Source: Microbacterium sp. lyk4-40-TSB-66
Lineage (GTDB): Bacteria; Actinomycetota; Actinomycetes; Actinomycetales; Microbacteriaceae
Assembly (NCBI RefSeq): GCF_030209475.1
Contig: NZ_JARVRW010000014.1
Location: 1 to 64,000, forward strand
Direction of reading: 5' to 3'
DNA length: 64,000 nucleotides
Below the pieces are notes generated by a model. That model worked only from the letters and a program-made list of their open reading frames with translations. It searched no databases and had not been told where the DNA came from. The stretch's first letter is position 1. Every line of letters starts with the position of its first letter. The position numbers and the translations under genes were made by a program. Shown one piece after another: positions 1 to 9,060 of this stretch.

Positions 1-142
1 CTGACCCGGCGCCGCGCTGACCCGGCGCCGCGCTGACCCGGCGCCGCGCTGACCCCGGCGCCGCGCTGACCCCGGCGCCGCGCTGACTGCGGCGCCGCGC
101 TGACTGCGGCGCCGCGCTGACACCGCTGACCCCGGGGCCGCG
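1..142. repeat. Short tandem repeat array at left edge
   Basis: Seven near-identical 16-17 bp units beginning CTGAC and ending GGCGCCGCG run from position 1 to 116, followed by a truncated unit (117-125) and one more variant unit (126-142). The first three units are 16 bp, later ones 17 bp, and the middle varies (CCC, CCCC, CTGC). Each unit contains the palindrome CGGCGCCG. Because unit length is not a multiple of three and switches phase, the array is unlikely to be coding. It starts at the window edge and may be longer. Confidence 0.85.
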
Positions 143-450
143 CCGTGTGGCTGTGGACGCCCTGCTGTGCCCGGGGCGGAGACCCGCGCTGACCCTGCCG
201 CTGGACGGGGGTGGTGGTCGGGCCGCGTGGAGCAGCGGCGCGCTCGCGGTGGTGCCGGCACGTTGCGCGGTGACGGGGGCATGGCGTTCGCGGATGCGGC
301 TCGGCGCACGCGTCGTCGATGACGCCCACCCGCCCCTGCGGTGAGCGGTGAGCGGTGAGCGGTGCGCGGGGGTCGCCGGCAGTCGATGATCGGTCCACCG
401 ATCCCCGATCGGCCCTTCGGCCACCTCGGGTACTGCGCGAGAATCGAGGG
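143..450. other. Non-coding stretch, nothing recognised
   Basis: A GC-rich spacer between the tandem array and the PhzF-like gene. Short open frames exist, but none has a convincing ribosome site, composition or recognisable product. Positions 339-363 hold a short direct repeat of GGTGAGC. Confidence 0.5.
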
Positions 451-1308
451 ATGACCGACACCCCCGGCATCCTGCAGCTGCTCGCCTTCGCCGCCGAACC
501 AGGGGGTGGGAATCCCGCGGGTGTGGTCCTGGACGCCACCTCACTCGACGACGCGGAGATGCAGCGCATCGCGGCCGACCTCGGGCACCCCGAGACGGCG
601 TTCGTGACCGCGCGCGCGGGCGATCGCGTCGCCGTGCGGTACTTCTCACCCGACGCCGAGGTGCCGTTCTGCGGACACGCCACGATCGCGACGGCGGTGG
701 CGCTCACCGAGATCGACGGCGCCGGCGGCTACGTCTTCGACACCGCCGCGGGAGCGGTCGAGGTGGTCACCGAGCGCGACGCCGAGGGCGCGGTGGTCGC
801 CGGATTCACCAGCGTCGAGCCGTACGTCATCGATCTGGAACCCGAGGTGGCCGACCGTCTCCTCGCCCTGATGGGCCTGACCCGCGATGACCTGGACGAG
901 CGGATGCCGCTGGCGCAGTCCTTCGCCGGCAACCTGCACCCGGTCGTCGCCGTGACCGCGCGTAACGTGTTCGACTCGTTCACCTTCGACCCCGGTGCGA
1001 TGCGGGAACTGCTCGACGAACGCGGATGGAAGGGCACCGTCATCGTCGCGCACGTCGAGGGCACCGTCGCCGACGGTCTGGTCGCGGAGGCCCGCAACCT
1101 CTTCCCCGTCGGCGACATCACCGAAGATCCCGCGACCGGGTCGGCCGCAGCCTCGCTGGGTGCGTACCTGCGCGATCGCGTGGGCGTTCCCGCTCCGTTC
1201 GGCTTCAGGGTGCGGCAGGGGCGGCATATCGGCCGCCCGAGCGTGCTGGACGTCGAGGTCCCGGCATCCGGTGGCATCGTCGTGCGGGGTGGCGCGACGC
1301 CGCTCTGA
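451..1308 (+). CDS. PhzF family isomerase-like protein
   Basis: A 285-residue protein with the two-lobed PhzF/diaminopimelate-epimerase-like fold signature. LGHPETAFV carries the conserved glutamate near residue 45, FCGHATIATA lies near residue 70, and DITEDPATGSAAASLGAYL lies near residue 230. The length is normal for the family. Known members isomerise small acids (for example in phenazine synthesis), but most are of unknown substrate, so only the family is assigned. The ATG at 451 is chosen because family homology begins a few residues later, whereas an in-frame start at 355 would add about 32 unrelated residues. It converges on the molybdenum hydroxylase genes and no operon partner is seen. 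Confidence 0.9.
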   Translation: MTDTPGILQLLAFAAEPGGGNPAGVVLDATSLDDAEMQRIAADLGHPETAFVTARAGDRVAVRYFSPDAEVPFCGHATIATAVALTEIDGAGGYVFDTAAGAVEVVTERDAEGAVVAGFTSVEPYVIDLEPEVADRLLALMGLTRDDLDERMPLAQSFAGNLHPVVAVTARNVFDSFTFDPGAMRELLDERGWKGTVIVAHVEGTVADGLVAEARNLFPVGDITEDPATGSAAASLGAYLRDRVGVPAPFGFRVRQGRHIGRPSVLDVEVPASGGIVVRGGATPL

Positions 1309-1344
1309 CCGCGGGACGGGGCCGCGTCGGTCCCGCGACCGGTC

Positions 1345-1447
1345 GGGGGAGCCGCGCCTCGGATGGGGCGGCGAATGTGCGGTGGGGCGATCTAGGGACG
1401 CCCCGGTGCACAATGCGCGCCCCAGAACCCGGCGAGCGCCCGCCCGC
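1345..1447. repeat. REP-like intergenic repeat, copy 1
   Basis: This 103 bp segment is nearly identical to 1522-1625. Its core folds as a hairpin: TGTGC (1376-1380) pairs with GCACA (1408-1412) and GGGGCG (1384-1389) pairs with CGCCCC (1399-1404), with a 3-nt internal loop between the two helices. It lies in the convergent gap between the PhzF-like gene and the molybdenum hydroxylase gene. Confidence 0.8.
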
Positions 1448-1521
1448 CGCGTCGCCGCGAGCGCCCCGCGCCCCGGTGAGCGTCGCCGCGTCGCCGCCCC
1501 GACCCCGCGCCGGCGGGTGCC

Positions 1522-1625
1522 GGGGGAGCCGCGCCTCGCATGGGGGCGGCGAATGTGCAGTGGGGCGATCTGAGGACGCCCCGGTGCACAATGCGCGCCC
1601 CAGAACCCGGCGAGCGCCCGCCCGC
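1522..1625. repeat. REP-like intergenic repeat, copy 2
   Basis: The second copy is in direct orientation, 104 bp long. The hairpin core is kept: TGTGCA (1554-1559) with TGCACA (1585-1590), and GGGGCG (1562-1567) with CGCCCC (1577-1582). Differences from copy 1 include changes in the loop and next to the stem that leave the arms intact, which suggests the fold is conserved. Confidence 0.8.
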
Positions 1626-1657
1626 GAGCCGCCGCCCACCCCGGCCCGCGGGAGCAC

Positions 1658-4600
1658 TCACTCCCCGCCGGCCAACCTCCACACGCGATCGCGTGAGAAC
1701 GGCAGCTCGTACCCCCGTCGTCCGACGGCCCGCGACACGGCGTTGCCGATCGCCGCCCCCACCGGGTTGTACGGCGACTCGCTCATCGACTTCGCGCCGA
1801 AGGGCCCCAGCGTGTCGTCGGTCTCGGCGAAGTACACCTCGGTGTCGGGCACGTCGGCGAACTGGGGCACGCGGTACGTGCGGAACACCGGGTTCTGCAC
1901 CACGCCGTCCTCGACGTACACCTCTTCGTAGAGCGCCCCGCCGAGGCCCTGCGCCGCGCCGCCCTCGACCTGCCCACGGCACTGCGCCGGATTGATGACG
2001 ACGCCCGCGTCGGCGGACTGGATCGACTGCAGCACCTTCACCGTGCCGGTCTCGGGATCGACGGCCACCCTCGCCGCGTGCACGTTGAACGCGAGGGAGC
2101 GGAAGTCGCCGAACTCCGCGCCGTCGGCGATCAGTCCGTCGGAGGTCACGTATCCGGCCGGGGCGGCGGCGATGATCCGCTCCCAGGTCACCGTTTCGTC
2201 CCCCACGCGGATTCCGGATGCCACGAGCTCCGCGCCGACGTCTCCGGCACCGGATGCCGCACCCCTCGCGCCACCGTCCGCCGTCGGCGCGTCGAGCATC
2301 TCGCCGCCCGCGGCCGAACCGGTCCCGCCCGCGCCGCCGCCCACCGCCGGTGCGGATACCCCCGCGCCACCACCGCCGGCGGACACCGCCGGAGCGGCAT
2401 CCCCTCCCGCCAGTTCGACGGCGATCTCGACCATCCGCCGCCGCAACGCCGTGCAGGCGCCGAAGAGGGCCTTGCCCGCGACGACCGTGCCGGCGGACGC
2501 GAACGCGCCGGTGTCGTGCCGCACCGCGTCGGTGTCGGCGGCCCACAACTCGAGACGGTCGAGAGGGGCGTCGAGCACGGTCGCGGCGATCTGCCGGTGC
2601 ACGGTCGAGGTGCCGTTGCCGAACTCGGCCGTACCGACGCGCAGCAGGTACGTGCCGTCGGGGCGGAGCGTCGCGGTGGTGTGCGCGATATGGCCCCGGG
2701 GCGCCATCGTGGCGATCATGGACGCCGCCATCCCCTCGCCGACGAGCCAGCCGTCGGGGGCCGCGACGCCGTTGCCGCGATGGAGGGCTCCCTCGGCGAG
2801 GTCGAGGCATTGGTCGAGGCCGTAGCTGCCCCAGATCAGGTCTTCCTCGTACTTCTCGCCGTCGTCGGGATGCAGCCTGTCGCCCTCGCGCACGGCGTTG
2901 ATGCGGCGGAGGTCGAACGGGTCGACACCGAGCTCGACCGCGAGGGCGTCGAGCGCCGACTCGACCGCGAACACCACCTGTCCCAGCCCGTAGCCGCGGA
3001 ACGCCCCCGACGGCGGGTTGTTCGTGTAGACCGCCTCGGCGTCGATCCACTTCACCGGCACCCGGTACAGCGTGGTCGACTCGGCGCACGAGTGGAACAG
3101 CACGCCGATCGCGTGATTGCCGTACGCGCCGGTGTCGCTCAGCACGTCGATCTTCATCGCGGTGAGGGCGCCCCCGGCATCCGATCCGAGGGTCACGCGC
3201 ACGCGCATCGGATGACGCAGCGATGCCCGCACGAACTGGTCGGTGCGCGAGAACTCGTACGCGACCGGACGGCCGAGCTTCAGCACGGCCAGCGCCGTGA
3301 GGTCTTCGGTGAACAGTTCCTGCTTGCCGCCGAAGCCTCCGCCGACCCGCGTGGCGAACACGCGGACGCGGTCGCGCTCGAGACCGAAGATGTGGGCGAG
3401 CTCGTCGCGCGCGAGGAACGGCACCTGCGTGGACGAGCGGATGACGAGGCGACCGTCGTCGTCGAGCCACCCGATGGCGCCGTGCGTCTCCAGCGCCGCG
3501 TGCGTCACGCGGGAGGAGCGCCACTCGCCGGTGACGGTGGTGTGACTCGCCGCGAGCGCGACGTCGACGTCGCCCCCGTGACCGGTGTGGAATCCGGCGA
3601 CCACGTTGCGCCCGGCCGCCATCACCCGTTCCTCGGGCGTGCGGTCGGGGTGCAGCAGCGGGGCACCCGGGCGTCGGGCCTCCTCCGGGTCGAACACGGC
3701 GGGCAGAACGTCGTAGTCGACGACGACCGCGCGGCATCCGGCATCCGCCGCCTCCGCCGTCTCGCCGACCACCGCGACCACGCGCTGACCGACGTGTCGC
3801 ACGACGTCGTCGAGCATGCGCGTGTCGTCGGGGTCGTCGGTGCGGTGCTCGTGGCGGCCCGTCGAATACCGCAGATCGGGCACGTCGCGGTGCGTGAAGA
3901 CCGCCACGACACCCGGCACCGCGAGCGCGGCGGCGGTGTCGATGGCGCGCACGCGGGCGTGTGCGTGGGGCGAGACCACGACCCGCAGCACGAGCGGCGG
4001 GCCGCCGGGCACCGGTTCGTCGAAGGTGAACGGCTCGCGGCCCTGCACGATGCGCCGGGCGGCCTCGGGCACGGCCGATGTCCCGACCTGTCCGCTGCCG
4101 ACCCGTCCGGCGACGGATGATCCGGATGCCGCGGCGCCGCCGCAGCCCGTTCCGCACCCCTCGGCTGCGGGGCCCTGATCCTCGCTCGGATGACCTGCGC
4201 CGCAGGTGCGCACAGGGGCGACGTCGGCGTGCAGGTGGCGCGAGTCGGTGGACGGGGCGCCGCATGCCGCACCCGTCTCGCGCACCGGCCCCAGGACCGA
4301 TGCCCGGATCGCCTCGCGGATCGGACGATATCCGGTGCAGCGGCAGAGATTGCCCTTCATCCGTCGGTCGAGATCGTCGAGGTCGGCGGGGTCCAGCGTC
4401 GATGCGGTCACGCTCATCCCCGGGGAGCAGAAGCCGCATTGGAAGCCGAAACCGGTCGCCAGGGCCTCCTGCACGGGGTGCAGCTCGTCACCCGGGGCGA
4501 GCCCTGCCGCGGTGGTGATCGCGCGTCCGTCCAGGCGCATGGCGGGGATGATGCACGAGTGGGTCGGTGCTCCGTCGAGCAGCACGGAGCACGCGCCGCA

Positions 4601-4720
4601 GTCGCCCGCGTCGCACCCCTTCTTCACCTCGACGTGGCCGGTCTCGCGCAGCAGCGTGCGCGCGCTCTGGCCGGGCCTCGGATCCGCGTCGATGGGGATG
4701 CCGTTGACGTGGAATCTCAC
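1658..4720 (-). CDS. Xanthine dehydrogenase-family protein, fused 2Fe-2S and Mo-binding subunits
   Basis: A 1020-residue molybdenum hydroxylase. Residues 1-145 are the small iron-sulphur subunit: a plant-type cluster with Cys36, 41, 44 and 56, and the second CxxC(n)CxC cluster with Cys95, 98, 126 and 128. From about residue 230 the Mo-pterin subunit follows, with VGGGFGGKQ, the GAFRGYG loop, and near the C-terminus GAKSMSE, whose glutamate is the expected catalytic base. The family hydroxylates purines, other N-heterocycles or aldehydes; the substrate here is not evident. It is odd in two ways: small and large subunits are fused, and a Gly/Ala-rich low-complexity insert interrupts the Mo domain at about residues 770-835. 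It lies 163 bp downstream of the FAD subunit gene on the same strand. Confidence 0.9.
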   Translation of the reverse strand: MRFHVNGIPIDADPRPGQSARTLLRETGHVEVKKGCDAGDCGACSVLLDGAPTHSCIIPAMRLDGRAITTAAGLAPGDELHPVQEALATGFGFQCGFCSPGMSVTASTLDPADLDDLDRRMKGNLCRCTGYRPIREAIRASVLGPVRETGAACGAPSTDSRHLHADVAPVRTCGAGHPSEDQGPAAEGCGTGCGGAAASGSSVAGRVGSGQVGTSAVPEAARRIVQGREPFTFDEPVPGGPPLVLRVVVSPHAHARVRAIDTAAALAVPGVVAVFTHRDVPDLRYSTGRHEHRTDDPDDTRMLDDVVRHVGQRVVAVVGETAEAADAGCRAVVVDYDVLPAVFDPEEARRPGAPLLHPDRTPEERVMAAGRNVVAGFHTGHGGDVDVALAASHTTVTGEWRSSRVTHAALETHGAIGWLDDDGRLVIRSSTQVPFLARDELAHIFGLERDRVRVFATRVGGGFGGKQELFTEDLTALAVLKLGRPVAYEFSRTDQFVRASLRHPMRVRVTLGSDAGGALTAMKIDVLSDTGAYGNHAIGVLFHSCAESTTLYRVPVKWIDAEAVYTNNPPSGAFRGYGLGQVVFAVESALDALAVELGVDPFDLRRINAVREGDRLHPDDGEKYEEDLIWGSYGLDQCLDLAEGALHRGNGVAAPDGWLVGEGMAASMIATMAPRGHIAHTTATLRPDGTYLLRVGTAEFGNGTSTVHRQIAATVLDAPLDRLELWAADTDAVRHDTGAFASAGTVVAGKALFGACTALRRRMVEIAVELAGGDAAPAVSAGGGGAGVSAPAVGGGAGGTGSAAGGEMLDAPTADGGARGAASGAGDVGAELVASGIRVGDETVTWERIIAAAPAGYVTSDGLIADGAEFGDFRSLAFNVHAARVAVDPETGTVKVLQSIQSADAGVVINPAQCRGQVEGGAAQGLGGALYEEVYVEDGVVQNPVFRTYRVPQFADVPDTEVYFAETDDTLGPFGAKSMSESPYNPVGAAIGNAVSRAVGRRGYELPFSRDRVWRLAGGE

Positions 4721-4883
4721 GCGCGTTCTCCTCGCCGGAGGGTTTCCGTGTGGCGGTGGACGGGCTGAACTCCGGTGATCGTGTGCCGGAGGGGCGGGTT
4801 GACGGCCGTCACGGGGCGCAGGTCGGCCGTTTCTCCGGAGTTCGGCACGGCGCGGGCCGCGGCCGGAGCGGCGGCGGCGCCGA

Positions 4884-5717
4884 TCACGCGGCGCCCTCCT
4901 GCCGCTCGCGCGCCAGGCCCTGGCGCACTCGCTCCGCGAGCACGACGCTCACGCCGCGACGCCAGTCGGCGCTGCCCAGCGGGTCGGTGTAGAAGTCGGT
5001 GGCGCTGGCCACGGCATCCCGCAGCTCGCCCGCCCCGGGGGTGCGTCCGAAACGCAGCACCCGCGGTCGGCGCACCGCCGCGGTCACCACGAACACGGCG
5101 GAGCCGTCGGGATCGACCCGGGCGGTCACGACCGCCCCCGATCGGCCGAGCTCGGCCAGGGCGATCTTCTGCAGCCCGACGCGGGCGGTGAGCGCGTGGG
5201 CCGGGATGTCGAGGGCGCGCACCACTTCGCCGGGGGCGAGGGAGGTCGCGGCGTTGTCGACGACGAGCTCAGCGACCGCGATCCGGCGCTCGCCGCCGTC
5301 GGGCGTCCAGATCAGCGCCGTGGCATCCAGGGTCGAGAGCATCGCGATCATCGCCCCCGCGGCGAACGCCTGGCAGACGTTGCCGCCGACGGTGGCGGTG
5401 TTCCAGATCTTGAACGAGGCGAGCAGTGCTTCGGCGGAGGGGCGGGCGAGCGAGAGCGAGGTCCAGGCGGCGGGTGCGTCGCCCTCGACCCACGCGAGCA
5501 GGCGCGCGATCGTGCAGGTCGCGCCGATGCGCAAGCCCTCGTCGGTGATCTCGATGTCGGGCCAACCGAGGGTCGTCAGGTCGACGAACCCGGTCGTCCG
5601 GGGCTGCGGCTCGCTCATGAGCCAGGTCCCCCCGGCCATGACGACTTCGCCGGGCCCGAGCGCGAGGTCGTCGCGAGAGCGGGCGGAGCGGAACGAGGTG
5701 ACGGTGGTGATGTCCAT
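4884..5717 (-). CDS. FAD-binding subunit of xanthine dehydrogenase/CO dehydrogenase family
   Basis: This 277-residue protein has the FAD_binding_5 and CO_deh_flav_C layout. The conserved [16 protein letters not shown] (about residues 102-117) corresponds to the family pattern IRNxATIGGN that holds the FAD, and GGTWLM near residue 29 fits the first FAD-contact loop. It would pass electrons from the 2Fe-2S clusters of the downstream fused subunit to NAD or another acceptor. The start is 3 bp after the stop of the upstream flavin-type gene, so translation is probably coupled. The length is usual for a medium (CoxM/XdhB-like) subunit. Confidence 0.88.
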   Translation of the reverse strand: MDITTVTSFRSARSRDDLALGPGEVVMAGGTWLMSEPQPRTTGFVDLTTLGWPDIEITDEGLRIGATCTIARLLAWVEGDAPAAWTSLSLARPSAEALLASFKIWNTATVGGNVCQAFAAGAMIAMLSTLDATALIWTPDGGERRIAVAELVVDNAATSLAPGEVVRALDIPAHALTARVGLQKIALAELGRSGAVVTARVDPDGSAVFVVTAAVRRPRVLRFGRTPGAGELRDAVASATDFYTDPLGSADWRRGVSVVLAERVRQGLARERQEGAA

Positions 5718-5720
5718 TCG

Positions 5721-6335
5721 TCAGCCCGCCAGGATCCGGCCCGACCAGCGGCCGTCTGCGAGCGTGTACTGCTGACGGACGCTCTGACCGAGCAGATCGC
5801 CGCGCCAGAACGACACCGTCAGGGGGCGGACCCGGAACCCCGCCCAGCGCTCCGGGGGCTCGAGCGTGGGGTGGGCCTCGTCGAACTCGGCCCACAGGTG
5901 CCGACGGTCGTACGCGGGCAGGCGGGCGTTGTCGTCCGTGTTCAGCCACGCCAGCAGCTGCAGGTACCGTGACCGCTGGCGGTAGACCTCGGCGGCGGAG
6001 GCGTTGCTCACGCGCTCGACGATACCCCGCACCACCAGCTGGCGACCCACCTCGGGCCAGGCCACCGACAGGGCGGCGACGGGGTTCGCGGCGATCTCGG
6101 CGACCTTCTCGCTGGCGGAGTCGGTGTGGAAGTACAGACCCGTGGCATCCCGATCGCTCACGAGCACGTGTCGGAGCGAGGGGATGCCGTTGCGTCCGAT
6201 GGTCGAGAGCGCCGCGAGCGGGCGCAGCGCGCTGTCGTGAGCGGGGAGCCAGCGCAGCAGCAGCGCGAGGGGGTCGTCGACGAGCGCGTCGATGTCGTCG
6301 ACGTCGGAACCGAACGAGGTGCCGGCTGTGATCAT
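5721..6335 (-). CDS. Pyridoxamine 5'-phosphate oxidase family protein
   Basis: A 204-residue split-barrel flavin-fold protein. It contains IPSLRHVLV and the PNPOx-like run of an FMN-contact region, followed by a C-terminal FRVRPLTVSFW segment typical of PdxH-type proteins. True pyridoxine oxidase activity is not proven; many relatives reduce or bind other flavin or F420 substrates. The ATG at 6335 is preceded by GGAGG five bases upstream, which decides it over an in-frame ATG at 6422. It is first in the likely three-gene unit with the molybdenum hydroxylase subunits and is divergent from the MTHFR-like gene. Confidence 0.75.
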   Translation of the reverse strand: MITAGTSFGSDVDDIDALVDDPLALLLRWLPAHDSALRPLAALSTIGRNGIPSLRHVLVSDRDATGLYFHTDSASEKVAEIAANPVAALSVAWPEVGRQLVVRGIVERVSNASAAEVYRQRSRYLQLLAWLNTDDNARLPAYDRRHLWAEFDEAHPTLEPPERWAGFRVRPLTVSFWRGDLLGQSVRQQYTLADGRWSGRILAG

Positions 6336-6382
6336 GGTGACCTCCGAGAGGCTGCGGGTACCGCCGAGCGTAAGGAGTGCGC

Positions 6383-6420
6383 GTTTCCGCGATGTTGCCG
6401 CCATGAACATCGGTCGAAAC
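6383..6420. promoter_or_regulatory. Nested inverted repeat / GlnR-like half box in divergent promoter
   Basis: The 107 bp divergent gap holds two nested dyads: GTTTC (6383-6387) with GAAAC (6416-6420), and CGATGTT (6390-6396) with AACATCG (6406-6412). Read on the minus strand, positions 6398-6383 give GCAAC-n6-GAAAC, one base off the GlnR-type GTnAC-n6-GAAAC pattern. The position suits control of both the molybdenum hydroxylase operon and the MTHFR-like gene. Confidence 0.5.
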
Positions 6421-6430
6421 ACGTGCTCTT

Positions 6431-6436
6431 TACACT
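6431..6436 (+). promoter_or_regulatory. Candidate -10 (TACACT) for leaderless transcript
   Basis: TACACT ends exactly 7 nt before the ATG at 6443, which would place transcription start on the A of the start codon. There is no Shine-Dalgarno sequence before this ATG. No clear -35 is seen. Confidence 0.45.
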
Positions 6437-6442
6437 CCGGAC

Positions 6443-7465
6443 ATGACCCTGCTGCCCCTCATCGACGAGTGCCCCAAGCGCATGGAGTACGGCCCGTGCG
6501 GCGGTGTCGGTTTCGACGGCACGTGCGAGATCGACGCCTCCCACCGCTGCGCGTTCCTGCACCGCCCGACGGTGCCGTGGACGGGTGTGGACCGCGAGAC
6601 GATCGTGCCGCCGTCACCGCGCACGGCCGCCGCCGCCGACACTCTCGCCGCGCTCGGCACACGAGCGTGGGTGGTGGCTGACCTCCCCGCGCGGGCGCTG
6701 AGTGTGGCATCCATCGATGCGTGCGCCGCGGTGCTCTCGGGAGAGGTGGATGCCGTGCTCGCCGGCGATGCGGGAAGCGCCCGCGTGCAGTTCCCGCCCG
6801 CGTACCGCGCCCACCTGCTGCAACGACGGGGGCTGCGCGTCTGGAGCGGACTCAACATGCGCGACCGCAACCGCGTCGCGATCGAGGGCGAGCTCGAGGC
6901 TCTCGCCGTCGAGGGAGTTGCCGGGGTGCACTGCGTGACCGGCGATCACACCCGCAGCGGGCACCGCCCCGACGCCGCCGCCGTCTTCGACCTCGACTCC
7001 ACGGAGGCCACGGCCCTCGCGCGCGCGGCGGGTCATGTCGTGTCTGTCGCGGCATCGCCCGCGGCCCCTCCCGTCGAGCGTCGCGCGGCGCGCCTGCGCG
7101 AGAAGCTGCGGGCCGGGGCCGACGTCTGCTTCGTCAACCACGCCGGCGGTGCGGCACCCGTGCGCCGGTTCATCGACGAGGTGGGCGACGGCATCCGGTT
7201 CATCCCGTGCATCCCCGTCGTCGTCGACGAGGCGTCGGCCGACCTGCTGGAGTCGTTCACCACTCTCGTGCTGCCCGACGGGTTCCTCCGTCGCATCCGT
7301 GACGCGCGCGATCCGCGGGCCGAGGGGATCGCCCTCGCCGTCGCGCTCGCCGAGGAGATGCTCGCGCTTCCGGGTGTCGTCGGCGTCAATCTCTCGGGCG
7401 GCCGCGAGGGCGCCGAGGAGTCGTTCGCCGAGGCGCTCGCGGAGATCGCGCGCCGCATCCGGTGA
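6443..7465 (+). CDS. Methylenetetrahydrofolate reductase-like protein with N-terminal MetV-type Cys motif
   Basis: A 340-residue protein. The first 40 residues carry CPKRMEYGPCGG, then GTCEI and C36, giving Cys10, Cys19, Cys28 and Cys36. This matches the MTHFR C-terminal/MetV-type motif (PF12225), here at the N-terminus. The rest resembles the MetF TIM barrel, with LNMRDRNR, VTGDH near residue 170, and a C-terminal GVNLSGG. It probably handles methylene- or methyl-tetrahydrofolate in C1 metabolism; whether it serves methionine synthesis or demethylation of an imported compound is unknown. It is divergent from the molybdenum hydroxylase operon. Confidence 0.8.
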   Translation: MTLLPLIDECPKRMEYGPCGGVGFDGTCEIDASHRCAFLHRPTVPWTGVDRETIVPPSPRTAAAADTLAALGTRAWVVADLPARALSVASIDACAAVLSGEVDAVLAGDAGSARVQFPPAYRAHLLQRRGLRVWSGLNMRDRNRVAIEGELEALAVEGVAGVHCVTGDHTRSGHRPDAAAVFDLDSTEATALARAAGHVVSVAASPAAPPVERRAARLREKLRAGADVCFVNHAGGAAPVRRFIDEVGDGIRFIPCIPVVVDEASADLLESFTTLVLPDGFLRRIRDARDPRAEGIALAVALAEEMLALPGVVGVNLSGGREGAEESFAEALAEIARRIR

Positions 7466-7617
7466 CCGACCGCGGCGGCGGTGAAGGACCGGGGCTCCGG
7501 CGGCCGGTTGCCGGCTGCGTCGCCCCTCCTCATCGCGAGCGCATGAGGGTCACGGGGGACCGAGCGGGGGTGGCATCCGGATCTCTCCGGCGGGTCGGGG
7601 TGACCGCCGCCCGCGCG

Positions 7618-8322
7618 TCACGCCGGGGTGCGCACCGCCGCGAAGCGATTGATCCGACGCAGGGTGAAGCCGAGGCGTTCGTAGGCGGCGATGGCGCCGA
7701 CGTTCGAGGCCGCCGCATGCATGAGGGCGTGGTCGCCGCGTTGCTGGATGTGGAAGGCGATGTCGAGGACGAGGCGCGAGGCGAGTCCTCGTCGGCGGTG
7801 GTCGACATCCACCGCGACCGCGCTGATCTCGGTCCAGCCCGTGGGGTGCAGACGTTCTCCCGCCATGGCGACCAGTCGGCCCTCGTGACGGATGCCGATG
7901 TAACGGCCGAGTTCGTAGGTCCGCGGCCGGAAGGGCCCCGGCTGATTGCGGGAGACGATCGCGAGCATGTCGTCCACGTCGTCGGCGCCGAGCTCGATCG
8001 CCTCGTCGAACGGGCGTGGCTGCAGCAGGTCGGTCTCGACCAGCTGAACGCCCTCGCCGCCGCCGAGGAACTCCCACCCGTCGGGGAGCTCGCCCTCGTA
8101 CCCCGACAGGCCGACCTCCGCACCGGGGCCGACCAGCTCGCGCAGTGCGTCCCACGCGTTCGGATCGTCCCACGTGCGCACGGCGACGAAGGGGGCGACG
8201 TCCTCGGGATACCGGCGGACCAGGTCGTTGCCGATCGCGAACGAGGAGTGCGGGCCGGCGAGGGAGTGCCAGGCGGCGTTGTCGAGGACGGACGGGTCGG
8301 CGAGGGGCGGTGCGGAAGTCAT
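7618..8322 (-). CDS. GNAT family N-acetyltransferase
   Basis: 234 residues. The C-terminal half is a GNAT (FR47-like) domain: ISAVAVDVDHRRRGLASRLV holds the acetyl-CoA pyrophosphate loop (R/Q-x-x-G-x-A) and SNVGAIAAYERLGF is the typical motif B end. The N-terminal half (about 1-110) is a divergent lid. The substrate is unknown. The start at 8322 is the first in-frame ATG before the family-like region; upstream in-frame sequence is low-complexity Pro/Thr. No strong ribosome site is visible, so the exact start is uncertain. Confidence 0.8.
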   Translation of the reverse strand: MTSAPPLADPSVLDNAAWHSLAGPHSSFAIGNDLVRRYPEDVAPFVAVRTWDDPNAWDALRELVGPGAEVGLSGYEGELPDGWEFLGGGEGVQLVETDLLQPRPFDEAIELGADDVDDMLAIVSRNQPGPFRPRTYELGRYIGIRHEGRLVAMAGERLHPTGWTEISAVAVDVDHRRRGLASRLVLDIAFHIQQRGDHALMHAAASNVGAIAAYERLGFTLRRINRFAAVRTPA

Positions 8323-8389
8323 GGCGAGGACTCGAACCGTCCGCGGGCCGGCCGCATTCCCCGCTCGGCGTCCCCGCCGCCCCGCCCGC

Positions 8390-9049
8390 TCAGCGACGGG
8401 GAGAGTCGGGACGATCCCGGAGTTCTTCCGCGGCGTGTGCCACGGTGTCGGCGACGTCGGCCAATGCGTCGGCGACGGCGTCCTGCGCATCGTCACGGTC
8501 GGACGCGGCGGAGGTGGCGGCGACGGACTCGGAGCGGCGACGGTGGTCGGCACGGGTGCCGACGCCCGCGTCGCCTCGCTCGTCGACGTCGGTGCGGTCG
8601 GCGTCACGGGTGACCGTGTCCGTCGCAGCGGCCACCGCGTCGGCCGCGTCGTCGAGGGATTCTTCGGCCTCGACGACCGGGTCGGTGTCGAAGGGACCCC
8701 ACACGCCGGTCACGGTGACGTCGACGTCGACACGGCCCGAGCCGAGCCCGCCGAGGGCGTCTCGCGTCGCGGTGCGCACCGCGTCGGTGACGTCGTGCAG
8801 CTTGTGCGGGTAGTCGACGATGATCGACACCGCGCTGGTGACCCGGCCGTCGCGGCCCCGGTCGACCGTGACACCGGCGACGCCCCCCGCGAGACCGACG
8901 CGCTGACGCACGGAGTCGGATGCCCGTTCGACCAGGGTGCCGAGGGCGTGGACGCCCTCGACGCGGGCGACGGCGTCGGCGACGCTGCGTGCGAGATCCG
9001 CCGGGTCGGGCTGCGTCGCAGTGGGGGTCGAGATCGAATCGTTCGTCAT
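8390..9049 (-). CDS. Asp23/Gls24-like protein with acidic tail
   Basis: A 219-residue protein, the last gene of a six-gene minus-strand unit. Residues 15-122 resemble Asp23/Gls24: a VEGVHALG segment, an AVSIIVDYPHKLHDVTDAVR strand-helix stretch and VDVDVTVTGV. The remaining 100 residues form an acidic Ala/Asp/Thr-rich tail with little predicted order. Asp23 proteins form a membrane-proximal network held by the AmaP anchor in Gram-positive bacteria; that role is inferred from the adjacent AmaP-like gene. Confidence 0.72.
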   Translation of the reverse strand: MTNDSISTPTATQPDPADLARSVADAVARVEGVHALGTLVERASDSVRQRVGLAGGVAGVTVDRGRDGRVTSAVSIIVDYPHKLHDVTDAVRTATRDALGGLGSGRVDVDVTVTGVWGPFDTDPVVEAEESLDDAADAVAAATDTVTRDADRTDVDERGDAGVGTRADHRRRSESVAATSAASDRDDAQDAVADALADVADTVAHAAEELRDRPDSPRR

Positions 9050-9060
9050 GTCGTGTCCTC

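Noticed and set aside
1..142. CRISPR array
   Set aside because: The repeats are contiguous with no spacers and no cas genes are present.
147..344. Possible 65-residue gene
   Set aside because: No ribosome site, no family similarity that I recognise, and composition like random GC-rich translation.
1392..4439. Very long open frames overlapping the molybdenum hydroxylase gene in other frames and on the other strand
   Set aside because: They are Arg/Pro/Ala-rich translations caused by high GC content, with no recognisable domain, and they overlap a gene with clear catalytic motifs.
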